A DNA stretch of 64,000 bases from Anarhynchus alexandrinus (Eukaryota > Chordata > Aves > Charadriiformes > Charadriidae): positions 150,736 through 214,735 of the forward strand of contig VUYV01000297.1 of the NCBI GenBank assembly GCA_008711295.1, in the 5' to 3' direction. The position numbers and the translations under genes are program-made. The notes beneath the pieces were generated by a model. That model ran no database searches and was not told the DNA's origin. It was given only the letters and a program-made list of their open reading frames with translations. This document shows, one piece after another, positions 25,268 through 39,985 of this stretch. Numbering within the stretch: the first letter of the stretch is position 1; every line of letters starts with the position of its first letter.

Positions 25268-28200
25268 CTGGAAAGATGCTGCCTTTACCATGCTTCCTCC
25301 TTCCCATCCAGCCTGCAGGACAGAAGGACAGTTGAGGCAAACCCAATACCTTGTTCTAACTGGGCAAGTGAAGATACTTCATAGGGAGAAGACAGCAGCA
25401 AGAGTACCAAAGAGGGTACCAGGGAGTTACTGTATGTACCTAACCCACAGCTGTAGAGATAAACAAGGAAATATATGCAGGAAGGGCTCCAGCTGTGTCC
25501 CCACCAGCACAAGTTAGCACTTTACAGAGCTCTGCGTCCATTGGGTTTCTGTGATCCACAGCTAGGGGCTCCCCAGCACACCCTTCAGCAGGCTGGTTTG
25601 AACCTAGCAGATCTTGGTATTTCGAGATTTCCCTCTGTTGGATGTTTAGGGGCTTTTCAGAGTGGCCTTGAGACTGGCAAGGGGAAATCACACTCCAAAG
25701 CAGAAGGGAAAAATTTCCCAAAGCAGGAAAGTATCATTCACTTTGTCATTCAGTGAAGGGTGGAAAGGTTTCCTCATGCCTCTCCAACCCTTTCTCCAAC
25801 AAAAGGACAGACAACAGGACTTAAAAGAAGCAGAAGATGTGAATGAGCCTTTTCCACCAAACCCCATGAACCACTCCCGCATCCCAGGACATGCCCATTT
25901 CATTCTGTCAGGAGAAAGCAGAGGTCTTGATCCAAGACTTCTTCAAGAAATGTTACAGCATCAACTTCATGGCTGGGACTGCCACGAATGAGACCACTTA
26001 ACACCAATACCAGACCCAGCTGGCGTCCCAGGAATGGTTCGGCTCAGGCGTTTCATAGGGCCTTAACTTCTATTCCTGTCAGAGGGACATCTCCCCTGTC
26101 TAGTAGATGATGCTGCCCTCTCCCAGTCGCCGTCCTCAACTCATGTGCTGCATTCAAAGTGCCCCCCCTTACTGTCATGACCCCACTAATCTCCTGCAAC
26201 TCGTGTTACCACCAGGCTGTCTGTTTTCAGACATGCAAATTCCTGAACCCAGTGTTGCCATCAGCCATCCAAGTCACTTCAATTATATATTAAAAAAACC
26301 CAACATATTCTGCATGTGTGCGCGTTTGTATATATATATATGCATAAACATATAAACCACAGCCTCAAGCCAGAGGCTCATTCTGTGTGAGAAGCCGAGC
26401 TGTTACATACCACTTCCCCAGGCCTGACAGTCAGTAGCTCACCGCCAAACCCTGCCCTCGGTCCCTTGACATACTCCATTAACCCAGTCACACTCGCTGA
26501 CAGCACAGCCATGCTCAGAGCGGAACAGACTGCTGACACACAGCCTGCAGCGCAGGAAGAGACGTGCTCCTCCGTCTCTGGCAGTCCCCCCCACCACTGC
26601 AGACTTGCAGAAGCATTGGGGCTCATAGTGGGCAGGCAGCCCACCAGGGAACGTGCAGCGACCTGCAGAGGGCTTGCTCTGGAGGGATAGCTTTAGGTTA
26701 GGCTTAGTCCTTGTGAGGTTCTCCTTATCTCGCACCCTTTGCTGGCTATGGAAAAGCCTCATGCTCCTTTCGGTGCTCATGTTAGCTGGATGGCCGTGCA
26801 GAGCCCACTCTGCGCCCTGGGGAGGACATGGCACAGCAGGGCCAAACATCTTCCCTCGCACAGGTACAGTAGTTTTGGAATGGAGGCTTCTGCCCAGCAA
26901 TGCCTTGCCTACAGTGATCTTTTCTCTCCTAACAGCTCTCTCAATACTTAACAGTAATACCAATAATGTAGTTGTCAGGCAGTCTCCATACATGGAGACT
27001 TTCCAAGAGCAGCCTGGGAAGCTTCTCCAGTTTTTAGCCCTGCGAATTGCAGTCCACAAGCCACTAACGCCCCTGGTATCACTCTGAATGCTGCCAATCC
27101 TACCCTTTACCTAAGTGTCACAGCAGGAGGGAAATTCTACACTTAGAGAAAGGTGGGAGGGGTAGGAAGGAGTTAATCAAGTTGGGTTTTTTCTTTTCCA
27201 TTAAAGAAAAAAAAGGCAGCAGTTGAAAGTTGCTCGGATGGTTCAGCAAGTCAGAATAAATCTTAGGGGAAGCTGAACAGAACTCAAGTAAACACAGTCA
27301 TCACGTGCAGTGTCTAGGGCCACCTATCACCACCAAAAACTCCATGCTGTAGGCACCACAAGAAGTTGCAGCATCTCTGTCCCTTTCCTTCTCCTCTCTG
27401 CTGGGCGAGGAAGCTATAGAGCCCTCTGACATTAGCTACTATAGAAAAAGAAGGTCATACTCCCGGCCAGCTGCCTCCAGGGCTGCCGCTATAGCCTCCA
27501 TGGGAGAGAGAAGATGCCTTGCTCCCACCAGCAGCCACTCTTCCCAAGCAACAACTTCTCTTGGGTCCAAATGGAAATTTTGCCAATCTCATGGGTCTAG
27601 GTTGGAAAATGAATTCAAGCAGGAAAACAGAAGCAGGCAGCTGTCTTTCATTTCCAGGCTAGTTTTAAAAATAACAAACAAACAGATAATTTGTTTAAGG
27701 CTGCAGATGCTATTTGACAGGAAAAAAAAATAAACTTGTTTGTCCCAGTTTTCAACCTTGAGTCATTCTCCCAAGTCCTTTAAGAAAAATCCACTGCTAC
27801 TGGAAGTCTGACTGACTAAGAACCGAGACTGTGTCATTGTTTCGAATTCAAAGTAAATGCAAAAATAGCACCCTCACAATTTGTTCACTCGGTTTGAGAT
27901 CTACATATGGGTCAGAGCCTCAGATGGTGTGAATTTGTTTAGCTTCAGTGACCCATTTCCAACAGATGACTGCCTGGCCTGCAGCGCAGTATTAGTTATA
28001 TAAATGTTAGCTCTACAAGTGCTTCCTGGTATTACCTTTAAGGTTCACTTTTAATGGGTCAACAGGTCCTACATGTACATGGCCTCCCACGTCAAGGATG
28101 AGCAGACTCTCAGGATTAGGAATAAGCCAGCCCAGGGGTGTAACGAAATACACATCTATAATTAGTTCTTCTGATTTGCCACAACACGATTTGCTTTCCC

Positions 28201-29079
28201 TCCCCCTCACCCTCCAAAAAAGCCCAAAAAGCCCCAACGCCCAAACACGTTACTACCTCCCTACTGCAAGACAGTCAGAACAGTGCTAGCAGCCAAAGCA
28301 ATATACCCTAAAAAGCTGGTGTCCCGCTAATTAAAAGGCTGGATAAGTTTCCCCAGACTTTCTGATGCACTGCAAGTTTAAGAGCTTTTCAAAATAAGTG
28401 CTCTTGACACAGGACATTCTGCTTTCCTCCTCACTCACTACCCAGGCAGAGGAGCGTATTTCATATAAGGAGACAATTCTAGTAAACTAGGGGACTGTAC
28501 GCAGCGTCTGGTGTCAGCCAAGGCAGCCCCGCACCCTGGGGCTTGACAAATCTGGCACGTTCAACAGCAGCTTCAAGTACTCAGCTATGATTTGTTCTTG
28601 CACTCTTCCTCCAGGACACTTGAAAGAACTTACCTCTTTAAATTTACCACCCATAGAGATGAGTTTCTGGACATCAAGTCTGGAAATGGTCCAAATTCAA
28701 GAGCTCTGGTGCAGCACTTCCATGTTTTTGCAAAGCTTTACTTAAGAGCAGATCCATCCTTTGAAAAGAAAGAGACATCCATCAAACAGGTGACTAAGAC
28801 CATTAGTTCGCTATAATGTGGACCTAAAATACAACAAATCTGAAGACAGAGGTCTGTTTCAACCTCTTTGACCTGTAGAAGCATGTATACGGCACTTCAG
28901 ATAGCAACAATTATTATTACTGCTACTTCCAAAGCCATGAGCTGATTAGGTCCAGATAGCTTACAGATAGCCTAAGGACAAATGCAAAGACCTTAAAGTT
29001 GCCATCATCTTCTGGAAGCGGGAACCATAAAACCCAAACGTTAAGAGATGATGGCAACAGGAATAAGCTTAAGGATTCT
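25268..29079. other. Intergenic, 5' of the SOCS1-like gene; no gene recognised
   Basis: Contains a short TA repeat (26,329-26,345) and an A-rich patch (27,208-27,220). The promoter and any untranslated first exon of the SOCS1-like gene should lie to the right of 25,268, but nothing distinctive marks them. Open frames here look like chance. Confidence 0.35.
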
Positions 29080-29746
29080 TAAGGTTAAGGACCTTGGGGG
29101 TACTGGTAGGTGAAAAGCTGGACATGAGCCAGCAATATATGCTCGCAGCCCAGAAAGCCGGCTGCATCAAAAGAAGCATGGCCAGCAGGTCAAGGGAGGA
29201 GATTCTGCCCCTCTACTCTGCCTTCGTGAGACCTCACCTGGAGTACTGTGTCCAGCTCTGGAGCCTTCAGCACAAGAAAGACCTGTTGGAGTGAATCCAG
29301 AGGAGGGCCACAAATGTGATCAGAGGGATAGAGCACCTCTTCTATAAGGACAGGCTGAGAGAGTTGGGGTTGTTCAGCCTGGAGAAGAGAAAGCTCCAGG
29401 GAGACCTTATTGTGGCCTTTCAATACTTAAAAAGGGCTTATAAGAAAGATGAGAACAAACTTTTTAGTAGGGCCTGTTGCAATAGGACGAGAGGTAATGG
29501 TTTTACACTAAAAGAGGGTAGATTTAGACTAGATATCAGGAAGAAATTTTTTACAGTGAGGGTGGTGAAACACTGGATCGGGTTGCCCAGAGAGGTGACA
29601 GATGCTCCATCCCTGGAAAGATTCAAGGTCAGGTTGGACGGGGCTCTGAGCAACCTGATCTAGTTGAAGATGTCCCTGCTTATTGCAGGGGTTGTTGGAC
29701 TAGATGACCTTTGAAGGTCCTTTCCAACCCAAACTATTCTATGATT
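29080..29746 (+). mobile_element. CR1 LINE, 3' end, sense strand
   Basis: The end of CR1 ORF2 and its 3' UTR. Two open pieces (29,094-29,294 and 29,316-29,663) hold [23 protein letters not shown] and the tail LSNLI. A TGA at 29,292 interrupts the frame. The element finishes with CCTTTCCAACCCAAACTATTCTATGATTC, the CR1 terminus. It is 5'-truncated. Confidence 0.95.
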
Positions 29747-31648
29747 CGTAAGAGCAAACTCAAACTTGTGCTTAATGCAATGCACAACATTTAGAGATTC
29801 TTATCTGAAATGGCGTAGGTAGCCATTAGCTGCTGAATTATTCGAATAGTGACTCAGTCCATTCAGGCCTCCGCTATTCTGCCCTGCTTCCCCAGCTCTG
29901 GAGGCTTTTCCTTCTCACCTCGCGGAAGGAAAACTAAACCCGCTGACCTGGTGGAGCAGCAGACCACCACTCGTGCAATTGCATATCTGTCAGTCGATCC
30001 ATCAACAAGCTGAAAAAAATGAACCCAGCCTTCTGCACACCTTTCAGAGGCAGTCCCTGTAAGTCTTCACTTATACCTAAGCTTCATTACTTAACATCAC
30101 TTCCCTGCATCTTCCCCAGCCAAGCCCAGACCGGGCACACACCCCACAAGCCACGTTGACTCGCAGAGTCAACAGAACTGCGGGTCTATCCCATTACTAC
30201 GTTACCCACTCCATTTGGCTTCAGCAACTCCCAGTTATCAATCCCGCAGTTCCGAGAGCAGTTAGATGGAGGCTGGGATAATTTGGAGAAGCTCTCCCTG
30301 AGGCACCCTGCAAGCCCTTGCAGCAGCGTCCCCATTTCAGGCAGCATAGCCTGAGCAGACATCTCTTGCGTGCACATTTGCATCCCACAGAAATGCGCTG
30401 CCTACTGATTTGTGGCTAGAGAGGATGTTTCGAAGGAAAGCTCGAGCCAACGTCTGGAAGAGAGACCTCCCTGGTAAGAGTCAAGCACGCAGCGCTGCGT
30501 TTTAATGGTGAGCCCGCCTAGTTCCCACAGCTACCACCATCTGCCACACACCAGCACCAGTTTAAACCACGCCGTCACCGCCACGATGCATGGCTGTGCA
30601 GCCACACCAATGCCCTTTGTCACAAGCACCCTACCATGGCCAAGGTGACCGGGGACGATCCAGAAAGGGCTCGCAGAGGCAGAAGGGAAAGGCAGGAGAC
30701 GCACAGACAGACATGCGCCAAAGAGCACAGAGGGAGCTGTGGTTAGGCGAGGAATGTGGCGCAGCTCAGCTAAGAGGACCAATGTTAATCACAGCCAATT
30801 TCTCCAGCACAAAGCAGGCCTAAGAGACACTGCAGTTCCCTCTATCTTTTATGCCACGGCTATAAATAGGGTTTGATGCGAGGCTGCCACTGTGTCTGAC
30901 ACGTGAGGGAATACGTAGAAAAAAAGAAAAAAACCCAACACCACACATACACACCCCAAACCCAAACTGTGTTTCCCTGTAAGACCAGTGTTCAACAAGG
31001 ATGCAATATTAAAAAATATGTATAAAATATATAAATATAATATATAAAATAAGTTGAGGCAGCACATGCACTGTGATAGTTCCTGCTTCCATGCAGGAGG
31101 ATCTTGCACGTGGGCTCCAAGAACCAGCTGCTGGAGACCCTGCAAGAGGACAGGTCTTATCAAACTCTTTCCAAAATTTTGGGGTTGGAGAACATACTTC
31201 AAAACACACAAATAACTTTCCATTAATCTGATATTTATTTTTTTTACTTATCATACTTTTCTATGACGTGCTTTCTGCGTTAACATGACTCTTTGCTGAT
31301 ACAGGCTAAAAGGTTTTTACCCCAAGAAAACCCACAAGACAGTGTGACGTGCGCCAAATATTCTTCAAGGCAGTGAAGTCTGCAAGCATGTTTGGTTTCT
31401 GCATAACATGCTTCAAAAAAAAAAAGGAAAGCGGTAGTCTACAGGGGAAGGTAATTGCTTTTGCTGGATTAACTGGAAGAGCTGGAAGAAAGACCACATT
31501 TTCAGGGTCGCCCCCTCACGCCTTGGAAATACTATGCACATTCAGAACAAATACTTCTAAATGAAACAGCCCGTTCCTCATAGAAATAGCACAGTGTGAA
31601 ACTGTAATCCTGCCATTTCAGAACAACAGAGAAGGCATATCGCTTCCC
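29747..31648. other. Intergenic, no gene recognised
   Basis: An AT-rich low-complexity patch lies at about 31,008-31,052. Nothing else can be supported. Confidence 0.4.
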
Positions 31649-32769
31649 TGAACTTGAAGGCTGCTGTGCATTAGCCACAAGCAACTACAGCTTGTTCCAC
31701 AGCCAGTAGAACTACCAGGACTACCAACTGACTTCTGGCAAAGACAGCTTCTACTGGAGACGGAATTATTCTTTTCCCCCCTGTAACTGGGGAAAAGAGA
31801 ATTTAAAAAAAAAAGTTAGAAAAAGGAAATCAGTAGGGGTTACTGCTTAGTTTCAAAGCTGCAGCTGAGGCTATCCTGCCATGGCTTAAGGAAAGAGAGT
31901 TGTTGTTGCTTACCCTCTGGCCAACACAACAGCATTTTTGGTAAGTGAGGGAAGCCCGGCTGTGTTGCTCCTGACCCTTGCAGTTTCATAGCGAGCAGCC
32001 ATCCCTACGAATGTTGGTGCCCCAGAGCTACACGAAGCCTCAGCCCTGTGCTCAGCTGGGGAACACAGCCTCCGCACGGCTGCCTTGCCTTCCCTCCCTC
32101 CCTCCCTCCCTGCTGCCTGGGGAAGCGCTCCTCCAGCAAGGCGGCTGGGGCTCTCCCCGGTCTGGGTGCAGAAATGAGGAGATGGGAGAGGGCACGACGA
32201 CGAGGCGAGGNTGAACTTGAAGGCTGCTGTGCATTAGCCACAAGCAACTACAGCTTGTTCCACAGCCAGTAGAACTACCAGGACTACCAACTGACTTCTG
32301 GCAAAGACAGCTTCTACTGGAGACGGAATTATTCTTTTCCCCCCTGTAACTGGGGAAAAGAGAATTTAAAAAAAAAAGTTAGAAAAAGGAAATCAGTAGG
32401 GGTTACTGCTTAGTTTCAAAGCTGCAGCTGAGGCTATCCTGCCATGGCTTAAGGAAAGAGAGTTGTTGTTGCTTACCCTCTGGCCAACACAACAGCATTT
32501 TTGGTAAGTGAGGGAAGCCCGGCTGTGTTGCTCCTGACCCTTGCAGTTTCATAGCGAGCAGCCATCCCTACGAATGTTGGTGCCCCAGAGCTACACGAAG
32601 CCTCAGCCCTGTGCTCAGCTGGGGAACACAGCCTCCGCACGGCTGCCTTGCCTTCCCTCCCTCCCTCCCTCCCTGCTGCCTGGGGAAGCGCTCCTCCAGC
32701 AAGGCGGCTGGGGCTCTCCCCGGTCTGGGTGCAGAAATGAGGAGATGGGGAGAGGGCACGACGACGAGG
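31649..32769. repeat. Tandem 0.56 kb direct duplication with N at the junction (probable assembly artefact)
   Basis: Bases 31,649-32,205 and 32,212-32,769 are virtually identical; I see a one-base length difference (GATGGGAGAG versus GATGGGGAGAG). The copies are separated by a short CGAGG stub and a single N at 32,211. Each includes a (CCCT)n tract (about 32,089 and 32,652). Near-perfect identity next to an undetermined base suggests overlapping contig ends that were not merged. Confidence 0.85.
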
Positions 32770-35700
32770 AAGAAAGAGGCCAAGACAACACCAGTCCCTC
32801 ATGGCTCCCTATTGGAAATGCTCTGTCCCGTCTCCCCACCAAGAGGGGGGTCAGTGGGGAGGGGGTAGCGATGCTCCAGGCTGCATCCTCGCCCTCAGTC
32901 AGGGCAGAGCTCTGCATCCACCTGTCATGGCTCCTCAGCTTCACCAGCTCCTCCCATCCCCAGACCAGCAGCACAGGTACGTTTCCTCCATTCCAGCCTC
33001 TCTCGGCTAAATTGACTTTTTCAGTTGTTCCAGCACCCTGTTTGAGGAAACAAGTAAATCCTGAGAAGCTTAAGATGTCAGCAGTCCCTGCAATGGCCGT
33101 GGCTTCTTATCAAAACCATCACATTTAGCAGGAAAGGAATTCAAAGAAGCAGCTAACTCTAAGAAATTAGCAATGTCTGTAGCTAAAACTGGTTCAGTAT
33201 CATGATCAGAACTAGGATTTTAGAGAGGACTCCCAGGCACTTAACCAACGTGAGCCAGGGCACAGAGGCACGGGGGAGGGATCCTGCCTTGGCTGTTCAG
33301 AAGGACCAGCTTCAGAAGATGCGAGGAGCCATTGAACAGCACCAGGTACCGTGCCTCCAGAGGAAGGGGCAAGGGTCACAAAGCACAAATGCACCACAAC
33401 ACTAAGTTTTATAACAGGGGGTTTCCAACACACAAAATAAAGAAACTAGTCCTGAGAGTCAAAGTGAACAGAAAAAAAAAATATTAAGTCATGAGAGGTT
33501 ATTTAGGAAATCTTAAAGTGACAGAGTTTGCAGACCTCCCACAAACACTGCCTGGCAAAGAGGACAGGCTCAGGGGACAACACAGGTCACACCACAGGTA
33601 TTAGCTGTAGCTGCGACAGCTTGCAAAGGCCTCTGCAATGGATCAGAAGCACCAAACACATACACACCACAAAACCATAGTCCCTGCCCAAATCTCTCTA
33701 CAACCTCAATAATCCTTCAGAAGATGAAAAGCTAACCCTCGCCGATATAAAGGAATATAAATTACTGATGGTAGGGAGCAAATTTACAGGGGGATGGTTG
33801 TCATGAGACTGGGACAGTAGGTAGCCAAGATAAACAAAACAAAAACCAGAAAACAAATGGCATTTTCAGTTTATCAAACAGAAAACCTCTGGGGAAACAG
33901 TTTAGTTCACTGGGATACCAGCAAGTGGGGACAAAGACACTGCAGAAAAGCTACATAAGCAAGCAGTTAGCAAGCAGTTATTTTTTTATTTTTCTTCCAC
34001 AGCATGCTGAGGATATTCCCCAGTATTTAATGCTATTTAAACTGAAGGGAGGGAAGGGGGTGCTCTATCAGAAGAGATGGGGAAAAGTGACATTAAAGAG
34101 TAGAAAGTCAGTGGAACACAGTGGACTAAACACAGGGATTTTGAAGGAAGTTGGAAATCATTGGTTAAGATGCAAAGAGAGGTGCTCTCTCAATCAAATC
34201 AGCTGCTACTATCAGTTCCCAGAGGGCTGCAAGTGTTGTAAGGAACATTTTTTTGACAGGCGCTGCTAAGGCAGGAGCAGCACAGGGCTACCTGACTGTT
34301 GGGGAGAGGCAATCCCTGGACAGGGCTCTCCATCAGGAAGACGATATCTGAAGCAGCAGCAGCTGCTGGGACTTGCCTTGCGCTTCCCTAAAGTCTCCAT
34401 GCCAGAAGCACACCGAAAAGCAAGACACGGTGCAGGAGGGAAAGAGCCAGCAGCACCCCGGGACCTGTAAAACAGATGGACAGAAGACAAGGAGCAGTCA
34501 TGCCCCGGGGTGACAGGAGGTGGAAAAGGGGTATCCTGAGGAAACCAAGGCATTTCAGCCCCTGCACATCCGATCACCTGCCACCCTCCCAGACGTGGCA
34601 TCTCCCCCCTGCATCAACCCAGCCCGCTTTGCAGGGCATCCCTCGCTGTGACACATCAGCGGGTACAAGTAGCCCAAAGCCTCCCCCAGCTCAGGCACGA
34701 GCAGTTGCCTTGCCCCTGCCCATGCAAACACACACGCTGACCCAGGCCCCTTTCTAGAAATTGTCTCCCCCTGTCTTCAAGCTGCCATTGCCCACAACAC
34801 CTCAAACACCTGAGGTCCAACCTCGCCCCCCAGCAGGCAGCATCCAGCTGCATGTTACTTAAATCTGGGCAGCCAGCTGGAAAAGCGGCGAGCGCTCTCC
34901 ATTGCCTTCCCAGGGCAAACAGTGACAAAAATCACTTCACTCTCTGCAGGCCAGAGAAGTCAGAGGGCACTCAAAATTCGGCAGGCTGGCAAGCACCAGG
35001 AGGCAGGTGAGACTCTGTCCTCACAAATGCAAGTGCACACAGACTTGTAGGAAAACAAACTGGGTCAATTTATTGCCCTTCGAAATACAAAGTGGTGCAG
35101 CTGACCAATGAGCCGAGTAACCGTGCTGAGAGTTCGTTAGGGAAAGCTCTAGCTCTGAATGCAAAAGCAGTCATTAAAAAGCAAGAAGCAAACACCAGCG
35201 TGAGGTTTCAAAATGGATGGGTGGGAACATAACAGTAATGTCACCACCTGAGATAACACGTTCAGTTCCAGTCACCTTAAATAAAAACAGATAGAGCTGA
35301 AACAAAGGGGATGGGCCTAAAGATGGGTGATAAGAAGTCACATGTAAGTGTTCAGACAGAGACTGGAGAAACTTCATGCTCAGTTTAGAGAGTACAGAGA
35401 TACAAGGGGATGCAAGAGAAAGATAGAGTAGAATCGGGCCGTTCTTTTTATGCTCTTTCATAAAACTAGAAGAGAGGAAGTTCAAAGGTAACTGAGATTG
35501 AAAAGTAACTAATTTTAAAACTCATAAAAGGAAAAACTCCAATCACATAGACATTACAATGCTGCTGCTGGGGAAAGTGAGAGAGTTGATCTGAGGAGTC
35601 TCATTTCTCTTCTTTCTCAAATGTCTCTGCTTTGCCTGTCAAGTACTCACCATCCTATGCTTTAGCAGAGCTTAGGCAGAGAGATCCAGCAGCAACCTTT

Positions 35701-38700
35701 TTAAGCCACCTTTTAACCATTCAAACTTTACAAAAGACTAAGGGGAGCCCAGCACAAGGCATAAATGTCCTTTAGTTGTGCAAAACTGAAGTAAAAAGGG
35801 TTTATAAATTCACTACAAGGAATAAACTATGGACCTGTTGCAGAGTAGTTAAAGCAGCTCAGTGCATTTTTTCCTCATTTGTTAAATGACTAAAAAGAAC
35901 AGCACCTCTTGCTTTTATGTGCTGACTTGAATATTGGTGTGCATCCTACACAAATGGGCATTTTGGTGATTACTGCTAAAACAGCTCTGAATCAGAAAAG
36001 GCTGTGGCAATGAGGTTAGAAAGAAATATTCCCTCTGTCTCAGCATCCCCTTGAGTGGGGCTCTTGGTCCATTGTGTCACTTTGCCGGGTCTTGAAGGAT
36101 GAACATAACTTCTAGCAGGGGGGGACTGGAGAATGTTTCTCCAGCTCTGGCTTTCCTCCCTCCAGGCCCCAAAACCTCTCACCAGAAAAAAAGGAAGACC
36201 TCAAATATGCATGAAGAATAACACAGATTAGGAATAACATTGCCAGTCTGTCAAAAAGCATCATCAAACCATTCCTGCGGGCATCTGTGCCCATCACCAC
36301 CAGCTTTAGCAATGCACCTTCAGCAAGCTGTGCAGAAGCCCCACTACGCAGTTTAGACTGCCCGAACAGGATCTTTGACTTCTTCCAACTACTAATAGCC
36401 ACACTTATTTTCTTCCCTGACAGACTTAGCCTAAGTTTCCAAATAAACCTTGCTACCGAGGAAGTACGAAAGTAGATCCAAACTGTTTCTGAACTGCAGA
36501 ATCACACATACACAAAAAAAAAACCCTTGTTGCACAAGTAGCAATCTGAAGTCAAAACTTTTCTTCAGCATTTGCAGGGAGTGAGGGGGAGGACAAAAAC
36601 TCTGCAACAAAGGCAACTGAATGCTGCCAGCTTAACCCAATTTTGCCAGCCACAGTTCCAATGTAAAGCTAAAGCAGCATGTTTGCAAACTTAATATTGG
36701 CACTGTTCAATTCCTTCCCTTGTACTTTGCGTGTGTTTGCGAACAAGCAGAAGCACAGAAAGTGCATGGGGAGCAGGAAGGGAGAAGGCAGAGAGAATGT
36801 GCATTATCAAAATACCTTGAGAGCAGTTCTTGGAAATGTGCAGCCTGCGAGCCTGTATCAGACACTCATTTCCTGTGAAGTGCACACAGGCCTTTTCATT
36901 TCTCCACTGAGGAGGACGAAAATAAGGGGGCAGCTCTAAAGTCTCCAAAGACAACACAAAACCAGCATTTAGCGATTTTACTAGAACTGAATAACATTTT
37001 TATACCATTAAACACCTATTGAACAGAAGCAGAGATTCCCAGAAGTTTAAAAAGTAGGACTTTCTACACCTCTCACTTCTAAATCTTAACTTGAAATCTT
37101 GCACTTGGTCGGGGGGGAAGGGAGGGCGGGAGGGGGGGAATGAATTTTACTCGAGTCATTTTGACCATTCACTAACACAAAGTCACCAAATCCTGCTACA
37201 TCAAACACTACTGCACTTTTCTTTTTTTTTTAAGGGTCTGAGACCAATTTCAGCAAAATGGTGAGCTAATAAATACCTTACTGAGGCAAAATGCTGCAGG
37301 ATATGCACAAATGCAAACCAGAAGAGCAGGCAGTAGTGAAGTGCACTGACAGGATAGAAGGGGGTAAGTTGGTATCATGTCTGCCTTCTGCCTCTACTTA
37401 CATGTAATTAAGGATCTAATTAATGTAGCATTTAGTTGCATTAATTAAAATAAACATATGATGCCTCCTAATGACACACAGACTTAATTCTGTAAAAAGA
37501 GGTCATCCCTGTATGGCATATTCAGTTCTTGTACCATCCACATTTTCATTTACAAGAAAGAGGTGCAGGTGCCCACCTCTCCTGGTTTGTGAGCTTTCGG
37601 CAAGCATCACTAGCCGAGGCCTACAGCAGTCTGGAATACAGCTCAGGAACACGCCACCTCCCCACAGCTCTTATTAATCCCACCACAGTACCAGCCCAAC
37701 CCAAGCGATGTCATATTTCAGTATAGGCGCTACCTATTTATTGCTGATTCTTCTTTTCTACAACAAGGTAGGAGAAACCAGGAGAGAGGAGCCTGTAGGT
37801 GGTAGGGGGAGATGGGAGCGGGGAGGAGCTGCAGGGAAAGACTCAGAGAAAAGAGCAAAACCCCAGTGGGGATGGAGAGAAAGAGCAAGGGAAGAAACAC
37901 AGCTCCAAAGGCACATTTTCTCCTTTGTTTCTCAGCAATGCAACCACAGTATTAGTGACAGCAGCTAAGAATTTACACCACCCAACTCCAGCTCTATCTT
38001 TGCGCAAACCGACCACCAACTTCACAGAAGTCCCAGTTGGATTGAGGGTATGAGGCACTGGCTGCGTGTTTGAAGCTGTCATCTGGAAGCTGAATTTGGC
38101 CCTCTCTGAGCAGGCACGGCAGGGACAGGGACACACACCTGGGAGGATCTGCAGCAGCTCAGTTTTTCCCTGGTGCTCCTCTACACCTGCTTTTTGGGAC
38201 CCCAGCACAGTTTACCTGTGCCTTCCATTGCAATCTTAAACAAAAGCCCTGTGCTGCCTCTCAACCCCACTATGTTTAAGTATGTGATAAGCAAGCCAGG
38301 TTACTGAGGGACGTACGGCACACTGAATGATAACAAGTAGCACAGAAATAAAAAAGTACCAGATCCTAGTCCAGCTCAGGAGAAGATGAGAACCTGTGTG
38401 GGAGGTTGGCATCCCAGTAATCCCATGGGTTTGTGCCCAAGAGCCTTCCACTCTGGAGGGGAAAGGAATCCGCACTTCCACAAGTACGTTTTAAATCACA
38501 TACCCAGCAGAATCGCTCACGAATACAGAAACAAAGCTTGGCTTCATCTGCAGCAACTGGCCACATCTCGTCGTAACTTGATTCAACCAAGACCAACATT
38601 ATGTGATAATAGAGCCTCAGTCCCACAAACTTCTGTGCATGTGCATAATTTTTAAGCACATGACCATAGCCCCACTGTGACTGAATGGGCTATTTGACGT

Positions 38701-39815
38701 TCACACAGCATCTGAACTGCAGGCGCAATTGTTTGGAGAAAGAAGACATGCCTACACACCCTCTTAAGGGCACAGTCAATAGAGAACGGAACATGAGGAA
38801 ACTCTAGTTATTTCTGATCCCACCCCATTTTACAGAGTTGAGCACGGTCAACATGTGACTGGGTTTTTGATTTAAGTTCTCTGAGAGCTGCAAGGACTAG
38901 AACTAGCAAACAGCACTGTCTGGACCACATAGTCCTAAATAGCAGCTTGCTAACAATACCCTTTACCCTCAACTTCCCAGAACAATGGTCAAGCCACATC
39001 CCCCTCCTTCACTCATGCAGGGGAAGAAAAGAGCCAGGGACATTAATTTAACATTCTTGAGTTCCTCTCAGTTACCTCCAGGGTTCATCCAGATCCTGTT
39101 TCCAAGCTTCTACTGAGCAGGAAGGCATACACAAACTAATTTAAAAAAAAAAAAAAAGGAAAGAAAAAAGATCCTAAGAGTAGCATGAGCTGAGGTTTTA
39201 GGTGATAAATATTCCAAAATTCTCAGTAAGAGCATATGTGTTTGTGGGAAAAAATGAGTAGTGGATCCTCCATGGCTGCGAGCACCATGACTCAGATTGC
39301 ATAAAGACGGAGGTTTTAGTGATAACCTTTGCGGACGAGGCTTTTCACAGGCGTGCAGCGCTGATCTTCTGAGAAAAGGCAGGTGTGAGGCTGTGTTCTG
39401 ACTGTACACTCTGGAGGATGGAGAGCTCCTCTGCCTTTCAAGGGCAACCCCAATGGGCACGTACGCTCCTGCTTCACGGTCACCCCGTTTCCCTGTAATG
39501 CCTCCTGTCCTGGCGGGCAGCTCGCCTTTCCAGTGAAGACTAAAGCGTAACATCCCACGCGCCACTTCTCTGGTGGTTTACGTGAAGGGAAAGAAGTGGC
39601 GTGAAGACCAAGTTACCGGCTCGCCAGACCCGTGCGGCTGCTTCCCTACAGACCCATCTGAGACACTGAATAATTTGCAGGTTTCGCTTCAAAACGAGCA
39701 TCTCCCCGGCCCCGATGCTGCGAACACCTTGACAGCAGGGCGAGCTGCAAGCCCCACAGAGCATCCCAGGCTGCTCCCAGCACCCTACCGCCACCTCAGC
39801 AAGGCACATGGCTCC
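32770..39815. other. Intergenic, no gene recognised
   Basis: Seven kilobases of moderately AT-rich sequence without a supportable exon, RNA gene or large repeat. G-rich patches occur at 37,110-37,139 and an A-run at 39,143-39,157. If the CpG island to the right drives a minus-strand transcript, its downstream exons should fall here, but none was recognised. Confidence 0.35.
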
Positions 39816-39899
39816 ACTCTGTGCCGGCAGCGAGTTGCCGGCACCCCAAATCCTCCCCGACCCCCTCCTCGCGGGGAAGGCACCCCGAGCCCCCCCCAC

Positions 39900-39985
39900 N
39901 NNNNNNNNNNNNNNNNNNNNNNNNNNNNNNNNNNNNNNNNNNNNNNNNNNNNNNNNNNNNNNNNNNNNNNNNNNNNNNNNNNNNN
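39900..39985. other. Assembly gap (86 Ns)
   Basis: Undetermined bases inside the CpG island; extreme GC content is the likely reason the sequence is missing. Confidence 1.

Noticed and set aside
36112..36402. Minus-strand frame with a hydrophobic stretch
   Set aside because: No convincing acceptor/donor pair or known relative.
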